NCBI RefSeq assembly: GCF_014694315.1
Contig: NZ_JAAOXD010000003.1
Location: 243,909 to 307,908, forward strand
DNA length: 64,000 nt
Source: Arthrobacter ipis
GTDB taxonomy: Bacteria > Actinomycetota > Actinomycetes > Actinomycetales > Micrococcaceae
Reading direction: 5' to 3'
A program made the translations under genes and the position numbers. Of this stretch, positions 17,132 through 25,047 are shown one piece after another; position 1 is the first letter of the stretch; each line of letters begins with the position of its first letter. The notes beneath the pieces were generated by a model, which was not told the origin of the DNA, searched no databases, and saw only the letters and a list, made by a program, of their open reading frames with translations.

Positions 17132-18217
17132 TCAGTCCGGCGTGTTGCGGAGACGGAGCACACGTTCCTTGGCCAACATGGCCGAGCGCTCGCTTTTTTC
17201 CGCGGCCCGGGCGTACTGCTTCGCCTCGGCGGCAGCGGTCTCGCGCTGCTTTCGCGCGGCATCGAGTGAGAGTTCTAGGGCCCGGAGCCGCTGCCGTGCC
17301 TCGTTGACGTCCGCTGTGAGCTGGACGAAGGCTGCCGCGGCGTCCTCCTGCGCCTGGGCGCGGCGTGCGGCCTCGGTGGCGGCATCGGCGGCCGCCTCCT
17401 CCGCTTCCGCCAGTGCAGCCTGCGCCTTCTCCAGCAGGGACGGCGTAACCGGGCGGGGAGCGCTGCGGACGGCTCGGAGCCGCGGCTGTTCGTGCTCGGC
17501 GTCGGCATTGTCAGCGGCCTTTGGCGGCTGCGTTCGTGTGCGCCGGCTGGCCGGAGCCGTCGTGGCGGCGGATTCCTCCCGACGACTTTTCGGCCCCCCA
17601 CCAAGCGGGCGCTGCGCTCCACCGGCTGGAGCCTGCATTCCGCCTGCCGGGCGCTGTGCTCTGCTGGGCCGCTGCGGCGGGAGCGGCCGCGGCGGCAGCT
17701 TGCCGAGGGCGGACGGAACCGCCACGGCGTCAGTGACATCAACCTGGTCAACGCCGTCGGCGGACAGCCCGCGGAGCAGCAGCCCGCTTTCGACGGCGGC
17801 GGCAGCCGCCAGATCCGCCGTGGCGGCGCGCAGTGTCTCTTCCACTTCGGTGGCCACAGGTCCGCTGATCTTCCGGCCCTGCTCCTCAGCGGCGAGCCGT
17901 GCTTCCCCCACAGCGGTGCCGAGGAGCTTCCGGCGTTCCTTGGCGAGTTCCCTCAGGGCTGCGGCATCGAGGGAGGCCTGCGCCGCCTGCATGGTCTGTC
18001 CGAGGACCCTGAGCTGCTGAACGGCATCGGGGCGATGGTGCGCCAGCATGTTGACGGTCCAGGCGGCCACGGATGGTTTCGGCAGGGCCCGGATCGCATG
18101 GGCAAGGGGCTTGCTGGATACGGCGGCATCCTTGGCGGCCGCAGTGCGGGCGGCGATGAAGTCGTCGAAGGGAAGCGCGTACAGGGCCTGGGCGGCGCGC
18201 TGCAGTTCCTCCTCCAT
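17132..18217 (-). CDS. Hypothetical coiled-coil protein
   Basis: 361 residues. The N-terminal third (MEEELQRAAQALYALPFDDF, then RALPKPSVAAWTVNMLAHHR) is an actinobacterial conserved segment. The middle (about 180-245) is Pro/Arg/Gln-rich and low complexity. The C-terminal third (about 250-355) is a long Ala/Glu/Lys/Arg coiled coil (KAQAALAEAEEAAADAATEA). No signal peptide or enzyme motif is visible; function unknown. It is 39 nt upstream of the 59-aa gene and transcribed in the same direction. Confidence 0.82.
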   Translation of the reverse strand: MEEELQRAAQALYALPFDDFIAARTAAAKDAAVSSKPLAHAIRALPKPSVAAWTVNMLAHHRPDAVQQLRVLGQTMQAAQASLDAAALRELAKERRKLLGTAVGEARLAAEEQGRKISGPVATEVEETLRAATADLAAAAAVESGLLLRGLSADGVDQVDVTDAVAVPSALGKLPPRPLPPQRPSRAQRPAGGMQAPAGGAQRPLGGGPKSRREESAATTAPASRRTRTQPPKAADNADAEHEQPRLRAVRSAPRPVTPSLLEKAQAALAEAEEAAADAATEAARRAQAQEDAAAAFVQLTADVNEARQRLRALELSLDAARKQRETAAAEAKQYARAAEKSERSAMLAKERVLRLRNTPD

Positions 18218-18333
18218 GACAGCATCATATGTGTCGCATGACAGCCATCATGTGTTTCGGCACGCAGGTTTCAGCATGCCCTCATGCGGGCGGAGTTCCG
18301 GCCGGGGGCACTTCGGCCCGGCGCGGTTCCGCT

Positions 18334-18579
18334 CTAGTGGGCGGCCAGTCTGTCGCCATGGCCGCTCTGCCACCTGTCCAGCAGGTGGTGATACATCCTG
18401 AGGACAGCCTTCCAGAGGCCGACGGCCATTGCATGGATGAGTAGAAGGAGCACTTGCACGGCGCCGACCCCCAGAAGAAGGAGGCCGAAAACAGCGAGCG
18501 CCGGCAGGAACATAAGAAAGACGGCTATAGCGACGCCGATATAGCCGAGGGCATAGCTGACGATTGTCGCCTGGTCCAC
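18334..18579 (-). CDS. Small membrane protein, 81 aa
   Basis: 81 residues with two hydrophobic helices (about residues 9-40 and 40-55, including GVAIAVFLMFLPALAVFGLL and VQVLLLLIHAMAVGLW) and a basic, His-rich C-terminal tail (MYHHLLDRWQSGHGDRLAAH). Start GTG at 18579 with GGTGGG before it. Family not recognised. Monocistronic, with a strong hairpin upstream. Confidence 0.6.
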   Translation of the reverse strand: MDQATIVSYALGYIGVAIAVFLMFLPALAVFGLLLLGVGAVQVLLLLIHAMAVGLWKAVLRMYHHLLDRWQSGHGDRLAAH

Positions 18580-18644
18580 TGGAATCCCACCACAGCCAGC
18601 TCAGTAATTCCGGATGCTGCGTTCCCCTCTGCAGCTAGGGTGAT

Positions 18645-18678
18645 GTGGTCCCCGGCTGCTACTGCAGCCGGGGACCAC
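18645..18678. terminator. Strong 15-bp hairpin in a gene-poor stretch
   Basis: GTGGTCCCCGGCTGC (18645-18659) and its perfect complement (18664-18678) with a TACT loop. It lacks a long T run, so it may be a factor-assisted terminator or an RNA structure. The rest of 18580-19016 shows no gene and no other clear signal. Confidence 0.6.
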
Positions 18679-19016
18679 TTAGCGGGAATAGGATCCGCAC
18701 GCTGATGATGCTGCACCTGCACACTTTGCGCTGTGGCGTTCTCTATTAGCTCGCCGCCCGATTAGCAGCTTTTGCGTGTACCGGTATCCCGTCCCGGTCT
18801 ATGAGGCGTTGACTTGCTGCCGGGGACCCCCTCCTTGACCTCAGTTTCCGATGGTGGCTGATACCGATTTTTATAGCACCGCTCCAACAGGCCTGACAAG
18901 AGAATTTTCGGGGCACGGGCAACGGATGCTTGCCAGCTACTAAGCATGCTGATTAACTCTTCTCTATAGCTGGTGCCACACCCGCGGTACCCGTCTGGTG
19001 GAAAGGAAAGTGCGTC

Positions 19017-19280
19017 ATGGGAATTCTTGGATTTCTCCTGCTCGGTCTGATTGCGGGGGCCATTGCAAAAGCCATTCTTCCCGGGAGGCAGGGCGGCGGT
19101 TGGATTGTCACCCTCGTCTTGGGCGTCGTCGGGGCTATCCTCGGCGGCTGGATCGGTTCGCTGATCTTCGGCGGTGGCCTGGGTGACTTCTTCGACCTCC
19201 GGACCTGGCTGTTGTCCATCCTCGGGGCCGTCATTGTGTTGCTGATCTACGGTGCCGTTACACGCAGAAGCCGGGTCTGA
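19017..19280 (+). CDS. GlsB/YeaQ/YmgE family stress-response membrane protein
   Basis: 87 residues with three hydrophobic segments. The Gly-rich pattern GFLLLGLIAGAIAKAILPGR then GGGWIVTLVLGVVGAILGGW is the transglycosylase-associated (GlsB/YeaQ/YmgE) signature. Members are small inner-membrane proteins linked to general stress. Start ATG at 19017, preceded by GGAAAG. Followed by a hairpin terminator at 19308-19341. Confidence 0.92.
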   Translation: MGILGFLLLGLIAGAIAKAILPGRQGGGWIVTLVLGVVGAILGGWIGSLIFGGGLGDFFDLRTWLLSILGAVIVLLIYGAVTRRSRV

Positions 19281-19307
19281 CCTGATTTCATAGCACCACG
19301 ATCTGCA

Positions 19308-19341
19308 AGTGGGGTCGGTCCAAGCACGGGCCGGCCCCACT
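19308..19341 (+). terminator. Hairpin terminator after glsB-like gene
   Basis: 14-bp stem AGTGGGGTCGGTCC (19308-19321) with GGGCCGGCCCCACT (19328-19341), two G-U pairs, 6-nt loop. It lies 28 nt after the glsB-like stop. Confidence 0.75.
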
Positions 19342-19459
19342 GGTTCCAGCGTCCCCGCGGGCAGGCGGGGACGCCGGAGGCGACGATCTCGCCCGAGAGA
19401 GCAGTATCGGTCGAAAGAACAGTCGGGGGACAGGGCTCGCGGCCGGATGGGAGGTGCAC

Positions 19460-19654
19460 ATGACGTACGCTTCAGAGGATTGGACGATGCGCCGTCAGGT
19501 CACGGACGTCATTATCGATGTTCTTACGGCGGTTGCCACAGGCCCGGAAGTTCGCGTCAGCCTGTTACGCCATCTCGAAGCGCACCCGGGCAATCCGGAA
19601 AAGGCTCTGCTGGCCCACTTGTCGGACCGGAACATCGCCGACGACGTCGCATAG
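19460..19654 (+). CDS. Small hypothetical protein, 64 aa
   Basis: 64 residues starting MTYASEDWTMRRQVTDVIID and ending LLAHLSDRNIADDVA; helical and soluble. GGGAGG lies 6 nt before the ATG at 19460, which favours it over the GTG at 19454. No family recognised. It is convergent with the broken gerW-like gene. Confidence 0.6.
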   Translation: MTYASEDWTMRRQVTDVIIDVLTAVATGPEVRVSLLRHLEAHPGNPEKALLAHLSDRNIADDVA

Positions 19655-19698
19655 CGACTTCTGGCCGCGGATTACACAACGGTCGCCTGTTGGGGGCG

Positions 19699-20029
19699 CT
19701 AGCGCCGTGCCCGGAGTGCGCCCCGCAGGGCAAAGCCGACGGCACATACGAGCGGTACCAGGCACGCGGTCAGCGATAGGGTATTTGGACGGAAAGTCAG
19801 CCTGCTGCCGTCGTCGTGGGTGTAAACCCCAGGGGAAAGACGAATCCGCCTCCTCCGCCGCCGGAACCCGCTGCGTCCGGATCGCCGCCTTCCGTGCCGC
19901 CGCCAAAGCCGAACGAGACCAGCGCGACGGGAACGAGTTCTTCCCGTCAAGCCGAATCGGCTCCCCATAAGCCCTGGACACGCCCACATTTTTAAAAGCT
20001 TCGGCAAGGGACTTCATCGCGTCTGCCAT
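19699..20029 (-). pseudogene. GerW/YtfJ-like gene with two frameshifts
   Basis: Read through three frames, this encodes about 110 residues of a GerW (YtfJ) family protein. Frame 1: MADAMKSLAEAFKNVGVSRA to RLDGK. Frame 2: ELVPVALVSFGFGGGTEGGD then a Gly-rich stretch to FVFPLG. Frame 3: VYTHDDGSRLTFRPNTLSLT and a membrane-like end VPLVCAVGFALRGALRARR. The GEPI..DG..LVPVALVSFGFG pattern is the family core. One base is missing near 19938-19941 and one in the G run near 19830-19834. Either a true pseudogene or sequencing errors. It follows the SnoaL-like gene by 4 nt, so the two form an operon. Confidence 0.72.
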
Positions 20030-20033
20030 GACG

Positions 20034-20426
20034 TCAGGACCAGAATTCGGCGGCCTTGGCGGTATCCTCCGGGAATTCATGCACCTCGCTGATTTTCCCG
20101 TCCTTGAGCGCAAAGACGATGACGGCGCGTTGGTCCATGGCCGCCCCGTTGCGTTGCGCATGCACCCTCTGGAAGGCCACGGTGTGATTTTCCCCGCCGA
20201 TCAGATCGTCCAAATCGACTCTGACTGTGCCGTCGGATCGTGTGAACAGTTCGCCGAGGTAGGCGAGGATGGCGTCCAGGCCCTGCTTGTCCCCGGATAG
20301 CCCGCCGCTTCCTCCCAGATGCCAGACGGCGTCCTCCGCGAACATATTGCGAAGGGTATCCATGTCACCCGCGCCGAACGCCTCGTAGCCCCGACGAACC
20401 AAATCAGCATCTTCCCGGGTTCCCAT
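20034..20426 (-). CDS. SnoaL-like / NTF2 family protein
   Basis: 130 residues with the cone-shaped NTF2 fold of SnoaL-like proteins: LVRRGYEAFGAGDMDTLRNM, then FAEDAVWHLGG, a middle AILAYLGELFTRSDG, and the end VFALKDGKISEVHEFPED. Members range from ketosteroid isomerase-like enzymes to non-enzymatic ligand binders; the function is unassigned. Start ATG at 20426 with GAGG upstream. The broken gerW-like gene follows on the same strand. A perfect hairpin (GCAAAGG/CCTTTGC, 20465-20483) lies in its leader. Confidence 0.88.
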   Translation of the reverse strand: MGTREDADLVRRGYEAFGAGDMDTLRNMFAEDAVWHLGGSGGLSGDKQGLDAILAYLGELFTRSDGTVRVDLDDLIGGENHTVAFQRVHAQRNGAAMDQRAVIVFALKDGKISEVHEFPEDTAKAAEFWS

Positions 20427-20489
20427 TTCGCTACCTCACTGTCGCTGTTGTTGGGTCCCAGCGAGCAAAGGTTAAGCCTTTGCGGGGAC

Positions 20490-20700
20490 CATGTCGATGA
20501 TCCGCGTTGACTCATAGAAAACCTCCGCGTAGCCGGATACGTTGCCTCGTTTGAAAACCTCCGCGTAGCGGCGTGGTTGAGGGTGTTGGCAGCGGGTTTT
20601 TCAACGAGGCAACGATCACGACCAACCGGAGGTTTTCAAATGAGGCAACGTATTTACCTTCCCGGAGGTATTGCTATGAGGCAACAGGTGATCATTTGTT
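20490..20700. repeat. Bidirectional repeat cluster carrying ribosome site plus ATG
   Basis: At least five copies of a unit resembling CGGAGGTTTTCAAATGAGGC(AACG). Plus-strand copies start at about 20591, 20627 and 20663 (exact 36-bp spacing of the GAGGCAAC core). Minus-strand copies lie at about 20541-20564 and 20497-20530. Each contains GGAGG, a 6-7 nt spacer and in four of five an ATG or ATG-like triplet, so the repeated unit looks like a translation initiation region (encoding MRQ or MSQ). The cluster lies between the divergent SnoaL-like and SRPBCC genes. The stretch 20427-20892 holds no recognised gene. Confidence 0.65.
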
Positions 20701-20892
20701 TGATGGCGTCCAGGTTGGGGACCTCCTGGTCACCGCCGGGAGCACAGTCCGCAGCCCCTGATCCCAGTCACCTGCAGGGTCTGGACACGGGAAGCCGCCG
20801 GACCTACCGTTCAGGTGGCGGTAGCTGCGGAGGACGACGACGGCTGCCGCTGGTCCGAAATCGGGCCCATCCGTGATGACAGGAGGAAGCAG

Positions 20893-21366
20893 ATGGAAAC
20901 TGTTGAAGAGACCGTTGATGTCGCAGTTCCGGTCCATACGGCCTACAACCAGTGGACGCAGTTCGAATCATTTCCGCAGTTCATGTCCGGCGTCGAATCC
21001 GTAACCCAGCTGAGCAATACCACCAATCACTGGGTCACGAAGGTCGGCGGCGTGAAACGGGAATTCGATACGGAGATAGTTGACCAGGAGCCTGATGATC
21101 GGATCGCCTGGCGCAGCACCGACGGCAAGTCCCATGCCGGCATCATCAGGTTCACCCCCTTGGATGCCAATCACACCAAGGTGAAGGTCCACTTTGAATG
21201 GGCGCCGGAAACCGTTACGGAGAAAGCAGGTGCGGCCCTGAAGATTGACAAAATGCAGGTCAAGGCCGACATGCGGAAGTTCAAGGACTTCATCGAGTCA
21301 CGCGGCACAGAAACCGGTGGCTGGCGCGGCGAAGTCGAGGACAGCGGCCCCACCGGGCAGTTCTAG
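20893..21366 (+). CDS. SRPBCC family protein (polyketide cyclase/dehydrase-like)
   Basis: 157 residues. The START-like fold is evident from METVEETVDVAVPVHTAYNQ, WTQFESFPQFMSGVESVTQL and the C-terminal helix KIDKMQVKADMRKFKDFIES. Members bind hydrophobic ligands; in actinobacteria this subgroup is often stress associated, but no ligand can be named. AGGAGG lies 6 nt before the ATG at 20893, a very strong ribosome site that overrules the longer frame. Confidence 0.92.
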   Translation: METVEETVDVAVPVHTAYNQWTQFESFPQFMSGVESVTQLSNTTNHWVTKVGGVKREFDTEIVDQEPDDRIAWRSTDGKSHAGIIRFTPLDANHTKVKVHFEWAPETVTEKAGAALKIDKMQVKADMRKFKDFIESRGTETGGWRGEVEDSGPTGQF

Positions 21367-21454
21367 AAAACCATGGGCCGTGGGACCGTTGTCTGAACAA
21401 CAGGTCCACGGCTCGTGCCCTCATGTGCAGGGGCCCCTTCCGCAGAAGTCGCCT

Positions 21455-22393
21455 GTGAGCGGCTCCCGTGTGCGCGCGCGCCGCTGGCGGACTGTTCTGG
21501 CGGCGGTTGCCATGGCGACGGCGGTCCCTCCGCTGGCAGGCTGCACCGCGCCGGAGCCGCAGGAGTCTGCCGGACCGCTGCCGATAGCGGTGGAGGTGAA
21601 CCAGTCGCGCGACCAGTACGGCAAACAGGCCATCCAGCTCCTGCTCACCAACATGTCCGGCGGGCCCCTGACGGTGGCTGCGGCACAACTGGCATCGCCA
21701 CTGTTTCAGGGGGACATCCTGTGGGAGCGGACGGGCGGCAGCCTCGAACTCCCTCCCGGCCAGCCTAAGAGCCTTCCTGCCCGGCTACCGGCCCCGGTCT
21801 GCAACCGGGACCGATCAACCGCGCTGCAATCAACCACGCATGAAACGACCATTCAGCAGCCAGTCGCCACCGTGAGGTATTCGGAGCCCGGGCGGGCCGG
21901 CCTGCGGGAGGTGGCGCCGGTCGCCCTCGACCCCTTCGGGGTCCTGGAGCGGAACAACAGGGAGCTATGCCTGGCGGCGGAGGTGGCCGCCGTGACGGAC
22001 ATCGTCCTGGACCGCAGTCTTGAGGTTGCGCCGGACTCCCGCACCGCCGTCGTCCGGCTGGTCATCACCCCGAAGGAAGCGGACGGTGCGGGCACGGACG
22101 TAAGGTCGATGACCATCGCGAGCATCGACGGGACCACCCTGATTGCCGCGCCGGCGGACGAGCCTTGGCCGCGGAACATCCGCATTACGCAGGGCGCCCC
22201 GCGCTCCGAACTGCGCCTGCGGATCCGGCCTGCCCGCTGTGATCCGCATGCCATCGCCGAGGACAAGGTGGGCACGCTGCTGCCCCTGCGTGTGGGTGTG
22301 GGAGAACGCGAGGGGCAGCTAAAGATCCCGGCCGGGACGGCACTGCGTGGGCAGATCTACGACTTTGTGACGGCGGCGTGCGCCCCAGCCTAG
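21455..22393 (+). CDS. Putative lipoprotein, function unknown
   Basis: 312 residues starting at GTG 21455. The N terminus RVRARRWRTVLAAVAMATA is a Tat/Sec-like basic plus hydrophobic signal, followed by PPLAGC, a lipobox whose Cys would be acylated. The mature part is beta-rich (AVEVNQSRDQYGKQAIQLLL, then VVRLVITPKEADGAG) with four later Cys, resembling exported immunoglobulin-like proteins. No catalytic motif is visible. The frame upstream overlaps the SRPBCC gene and is not conserved-looking. Confidence 0.75.
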   Translation: MSGSRVRARRWRTVLAAVAMATAVPPLAGCTAPEPQESAGPLPIAVEVNQSRDQYGKQAIQLLLTNMSGGPLTVAAAQLASPLFQGDILWERTGGSLELPPGQPKSLPARLPAPVCNRDRSTALQSTTHETTIQQPVATVRYSEPGRAGLREVAPVALDPFGVLERNNRELCLAAEVAAVTDIVLDRSLEVAPDSRTAVVRLVITPKEADGAGTDVRSMTIASIDGTTLIAAPADEPWPRNIRITQGAPRSELRLRIRPARCDPHAIAEDKVGTLLPLRVGVGEREGQLKIPAGTALRGQIYDFVTAACAPA

Positions 22394-22728
22394 TAGTCGT
22401 GGCATGCTGCCTTACGGATGGGCCCCCTCCGCCGCGGTTCTGGGGCCAAACGACGGAGGGGACGTGTGGGGGGCTATTTGTGGAGCCCGACCGGCGGACT
22501 TCGTTCGACCGATCCTCCATGCCGGTAACCAACACTTTGCCGTGGTTGGCTCAAGGTCCCATCGGATGCCGATCAATTCTGGCTCAAGAAAAACCCGCCC
22601 CGCGGCGTGCGATGCCAGATTTGGCCTAGGTCTCAAACGACGTGCGTGGATCCGGGTGAAACGGATGTGTGCGCCGACGGGCGCCAAAGATGTGCCCCAG
22701 ACAAATGGCGCCTTCGGGCGAAACCAGC

Positions 22729-22771
22729 AAAAAACCCCGTACCGCCGCCGAACGAGCGACAATACGGGGTT
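22729..22771 (-). terminator. Original terminator of tRNA-Thr, now displaced
   Basis: Stem AACCCCGTA (22733-22741) with TACGGGGTT (22763-22771) and an A run before it, which reads as a T run on the minus strand. It lies right beyond the displaced tRNA 3' fragment, where a minus-strand tRNA-Thr terminator is expected before element insertion. Confidence 0.75.
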
Positions 22772-22773
22772 CT

Positions 22774-22820
22774 TCCCGAGCTTCCTATCAGAATCGAACT
22801 GATGACCTTTTCATTACGAG
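22774..22820. repeat. Left attachment site: 47-bp direct repeat, 3' tRNA-Thr fragment
   Basis: 47 bp identical to 31955-32001, beginning TCCCGAGCTTCCTATCAGAA and ending CATTACGAG. It contains the T arm and 3' acceptor half of tRNA-Thr but not the 5' half, so it is a tRNA remnant created when the element integrated. Confidence 0.95.
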
Positions 22821-22883
22821 AAGTAGTGTTTCGTCTTACAGGACTAGGGATAAACCTCAGTGGGGTGACGATAAAGTGACGGA

Positions 22884-24029
22884 CTAGTTCCAAGCCAAGT
22901 TCACGAGCGCGCCATTCAGGCGCTCAGCACTGTCGTGAAGATCGTGGTCAAAGAGCCCAGCGTAAGTGTCCAGGGTCATGGTTGCGCTGGCATGACCTGC
23001 AATTCGTTGTACGACCTTCACGTTTGCTCCGTGGCTGATCGCAAGGCTAACCGCAGTGTGGCGCAAGTCGTGAAATGTTGGTCGTGGAAAGGCAGGATCG
23101 GCTGCCATGGCTCTGGCGATTGCAGGAGCATAGTGGCGCTTAGTCCAAGTGTTATTGCGCAGAACAGAACCACGCCCACCTATGAACATCCGTTCGTTGC
23201 CGATACTCGCGCTAGCCATTTGCTCACACCTACGGGCAATCAGACGCGGGAGTGGCACGACGCGACTTTCCCCGCCCTTTGTCGGTCCGAGCACTAGTTT
23301 TCCACCGACCTCGGAGAAGGCCCGACGAACCGCGACAGAAGGCGTCTCGCCAAATTCAAAGTCGTCCAAGGACAACGCTGTTATCTCTCCCCATCGAAGG
23401 CCGCCAGTTCCTGCCAGCATCACGAATAGCTCGAAGCCCTCACACTCACGGGCCAGCGCCGTGAGTTGCGGCATGGTCAGATATACATGCTGCCGCTGCT
23501 TTTCTTTGGCAGGTACGTAGTCTGTTTGGCCAAGCGGATCTTTGGCTGGGTTGCTGGGAAGTAGTCGCTTCTTGACGGCATGGCCCATGAGTCGGCCAAA
23601 GTACAAACCGACCTCACGACGGGTAGTTACGCCTGCTGGAAGACCGTCCTGTCCTTTGAGTGTTGTAATCCATTCGGCCACGTCGTCGTACCGCACGTTA
23701 CTGACCGGCGTGTGCGCCCATCGAGGGGCCACGTAGTTGTCATAACAACGGCGATAGTTATCCACTGTCTTCGGACTGGCGGGTTTTCTTCCATTCGCGC
23801 CTACCTGCGCGATCCTCTCTATCCACTCAGCGTAGAGTTGCGAAACGGTTACTTTGCTGGCAGTGCGGGGGTCGATGAACGTCCCGCCCCGTATTGCTCG
23901 AACAGTGGTGTGCAGGAAATCTTCCGCTTCCCGCTTCGTTGCAAACCTCTTACGCTGGCGCACGCCGTCAGCCGTAGTCCAGTCCGCCTGCCAGCGCTTG
24001 ACGCCGCTGGCCAGTTTGTTAACTGCCAT
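22884..24029 (-). CDS. Tyrosine integrase of the element
   Basis: 381 residues. N-terminal AP2-like arm-binding domain (VKRWQADWTTADGVRQRKRF), core-binding domain from about residue 70 (VSQLYAEWIERIAQVG) and C-terminal catalytic domain. Catalytic residues: Arg in GTGGLRWGEI, Lys in GPTKGGESRVV, HxxR in FHDLRHTAVS, His in IAGHASATM, and nucleophile Tyr in TLDTYAGLF. It recombines attP with the tRNA-Thr 3' end. The ATG at 24029 follows AAGGAAGG and lies inside the last codons of the upstream gene (11-nt overlap), so the two are coupled. The frame upstream of the ATG is antisense-like and was trimmed. Confidence 0.96.
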   Translation of the reverse strand: MAVNKLASGVKRWQADWTTADGVRQRKRFATKREAEDFLHTTVRAIRGGTFIDPRTASKVTVSQLYAEWIERIAQVGANGRKPASPKTVDNYRRCYDNYVAPRWAHTPVSNVRYDDVAEWITTLKGQDGLPAGVTTRREVGLYFGRLMGHAVKKRLLPSNPAKDPLGQTDYVPAKEKQRQHVYLTMPQLTALARECEGFELFVMLAGTGGLRWGEITALSLDDFEFGETPSVAVRRAFSEVGGKLVLGPTKGGESRVVPLPRLIARRCEQMASASIGNERMFIGGRGSVLRNNTWTKRHYAPAIARAMAADPAFPRPTFHDLRHTAVSLAISHGANVKVVQRIAGHASATMTLDTYAGLFDHDLHDSAERLNGALVNLAWN

Positions 24030-24681
24030 GGCTTCCTTCCTTTTGTGCACGCAACCCTGCGAGTATCTCGTTCGCCGTCGCTTGATAAGCGGGAGCAATC
24101 CGGGCTTGTCGTCCCTTTCCAACCAGCACACCGCGTGCCCTAGCTCGGCGCAGTCTTGCCGACCAGGTGTCGGGACTCTTTTCCTTCGTCCATTCGGCGA
24201 GCCGCTTGATGGGCTCGACCGAGACTTGGACGAGCGAAACATAAGCCTGTGCGATGTGCACGTAGTCCTCGTCCTTCTCCACGCGGGATGGCAGCGGCGT
24301 TACCTCTGAACGCACACCCGCTACAGCAATTTGTTCGTACTGGTCCCGCATCAGCGCACGGGCGTGCGCCATCGGGATTGACCTCAGCAGAGAAGTTGTA
24401 ATGCCGTCGAACACCTCGGGCTTCTCATTTTCGCCCGTCTCTTCCAGTTCCTGGGCGTAGTCGAACGAATCAAAGTCGATTGTCATTTTGTTCGGTTCTC
24501 GGAAGCTGCCCATTACGTGGCCGATAACCCAACTGATCTGGACCGTCAAACCGTGAACCCGATACTCCGCCGTCAGCATCGGGAAAGTCTCTCCTCCGTC
24601 CTCGTATTCGTCGAGTCTCGGACCATTCGGGGTTCGACACTCCACGCCGGGAGGGAGGGGCGGTAGCGGTGTGGTTTCCAT
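24019..24681 (-). CDS. Hypothetical protein coupled to the integrase
   Basis: 220 residues starting METTPLPPLPPGVECRT. The middle is beta-rich (EYRVHGLTVQISWVIGHVM) and the rest helical, ending with a basic region (SARLRRARARGVLVGKGRQA, then ATANEILAGLRAQKEG). It may bind DNA, but no named domain is recognised. It overlaps the integrase start by 11 nt. Genes in this position upstream of actinobacterial integrases are common and uncharacterised. The start at 24681 faces the excisionase-like gene across a 140-bp divergent regulatory region. Confidence 0.75.
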   Translation of the reverse strand: METTPLPPLPPGVECRTPNGPRLDEYEDGGETFPMLTAEYRVHGLTVQISWVIGHVMGSFREPNKMTIDFDSFDYAQELEETGENEKPEVFDGITTSLLRSIPMAHARALMRDQYEQIAVAGVRSEVTPLPSRVEKDEDYVHIAQAYVSLVQVSVEPIKRLAEWTKEKSPDTWSARLRRARARGVLVGKGRQARIAPAYQATANEILAGLRAQKEGSHGS

Positions 24682-24694
24682 GGCCAAAGCGTAA

Positions 24695-24819
24695 CACGGT
24701 CCGGTTACCATGCAAACTGTGCCCCGCACTTTTGCGCTGCCAAGTAAACTGTACTAACGTTCCGGTAAGCACGGTTTGCTTGCCAAGCCAACTGTGTGAA
24801 AACAATCGAAAGGAACGCA
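24695..24819. promoter_or_regulatory. Divergent control region of the element
   Basis: Between the minus-strand integrase operon and the plus-strand excisionase operon lie three copies of an AACTGT-type motif (CAAACTGT at about 24713, TAAACTGT at about 24744, CCAACTGT at about 24788), two copies of TCCGGT, and GGTTTGC in inverse orientation. This is the expected place for a lysogeny-type operator or excisionase binding sites. No experimental link can be seen. Confidence 0.45.
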
Positions 24820-25047
24820 TTGCACAAGCAGTTTCGTATCGGCCATACCGATACATCGCAGGCGGGGCAGCAAGCTTCGCCGTTCATGACGCGGCGGGAG
24901 ACCGCCGCTTTCCTGAGGGTGTCCGAGAAGTGGTTGGCACAATCAGGTAGGGCAACAGGGCCAGACTTCCACAAGTTCGGAAACCACTGCCGGTACCACG
25001 TCGACGACGTTATTCAGTGGGCGCGGCAGCAGCAGGTGCGGCGGTGA
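24820..25047 (+). CDS. Excisionase-like helix-turn-helix protein
   Basis: 75 residues from TTG 24820 (83 if the GTG at 24796 is used). The core FMTRRETAAFLRVSEKWLAQ followed by GPDFHKFGNHCRYHVDDVIQ is the MerR-like winged-helix fold of excisionases and plasmid AlpA-like regulators (HTH_17). AAAGGA lies 5 nt before the TTG, whereas the GTG has none, so I prefer the TTG. Expected role: direct excision or regulate the integrase. Its stop overlaps the GTG of the next gene (GTGA). Confidence 0.82.
   Translation: MHKQFRIGHTDTSQAGQQASPFMTRRETAAFLRVSEKWLAQSGRATGPDFHKFGNHCRYHVDDVIQWARQQQVRR

Noticed and set aside
18645..18678. Riboswitch upstream of the 81-aa membrane gene
   Set aside because: Only a simple perfect hairpin is present, with no known aptamer pattern; kept as a hairpin/terminator.
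18762..19340. 192-residue frame on the minus strand
   Set aside because: It overlaps the glsB-like gene on the opposite strand and has no recognisable composition of a protein.
20591..20700. CRISPR-like array at 36-bp spacing
   Set aside because: Units are only 3 in one direction, diverge over half their length, have no unique spacers, and no cas gene is near.
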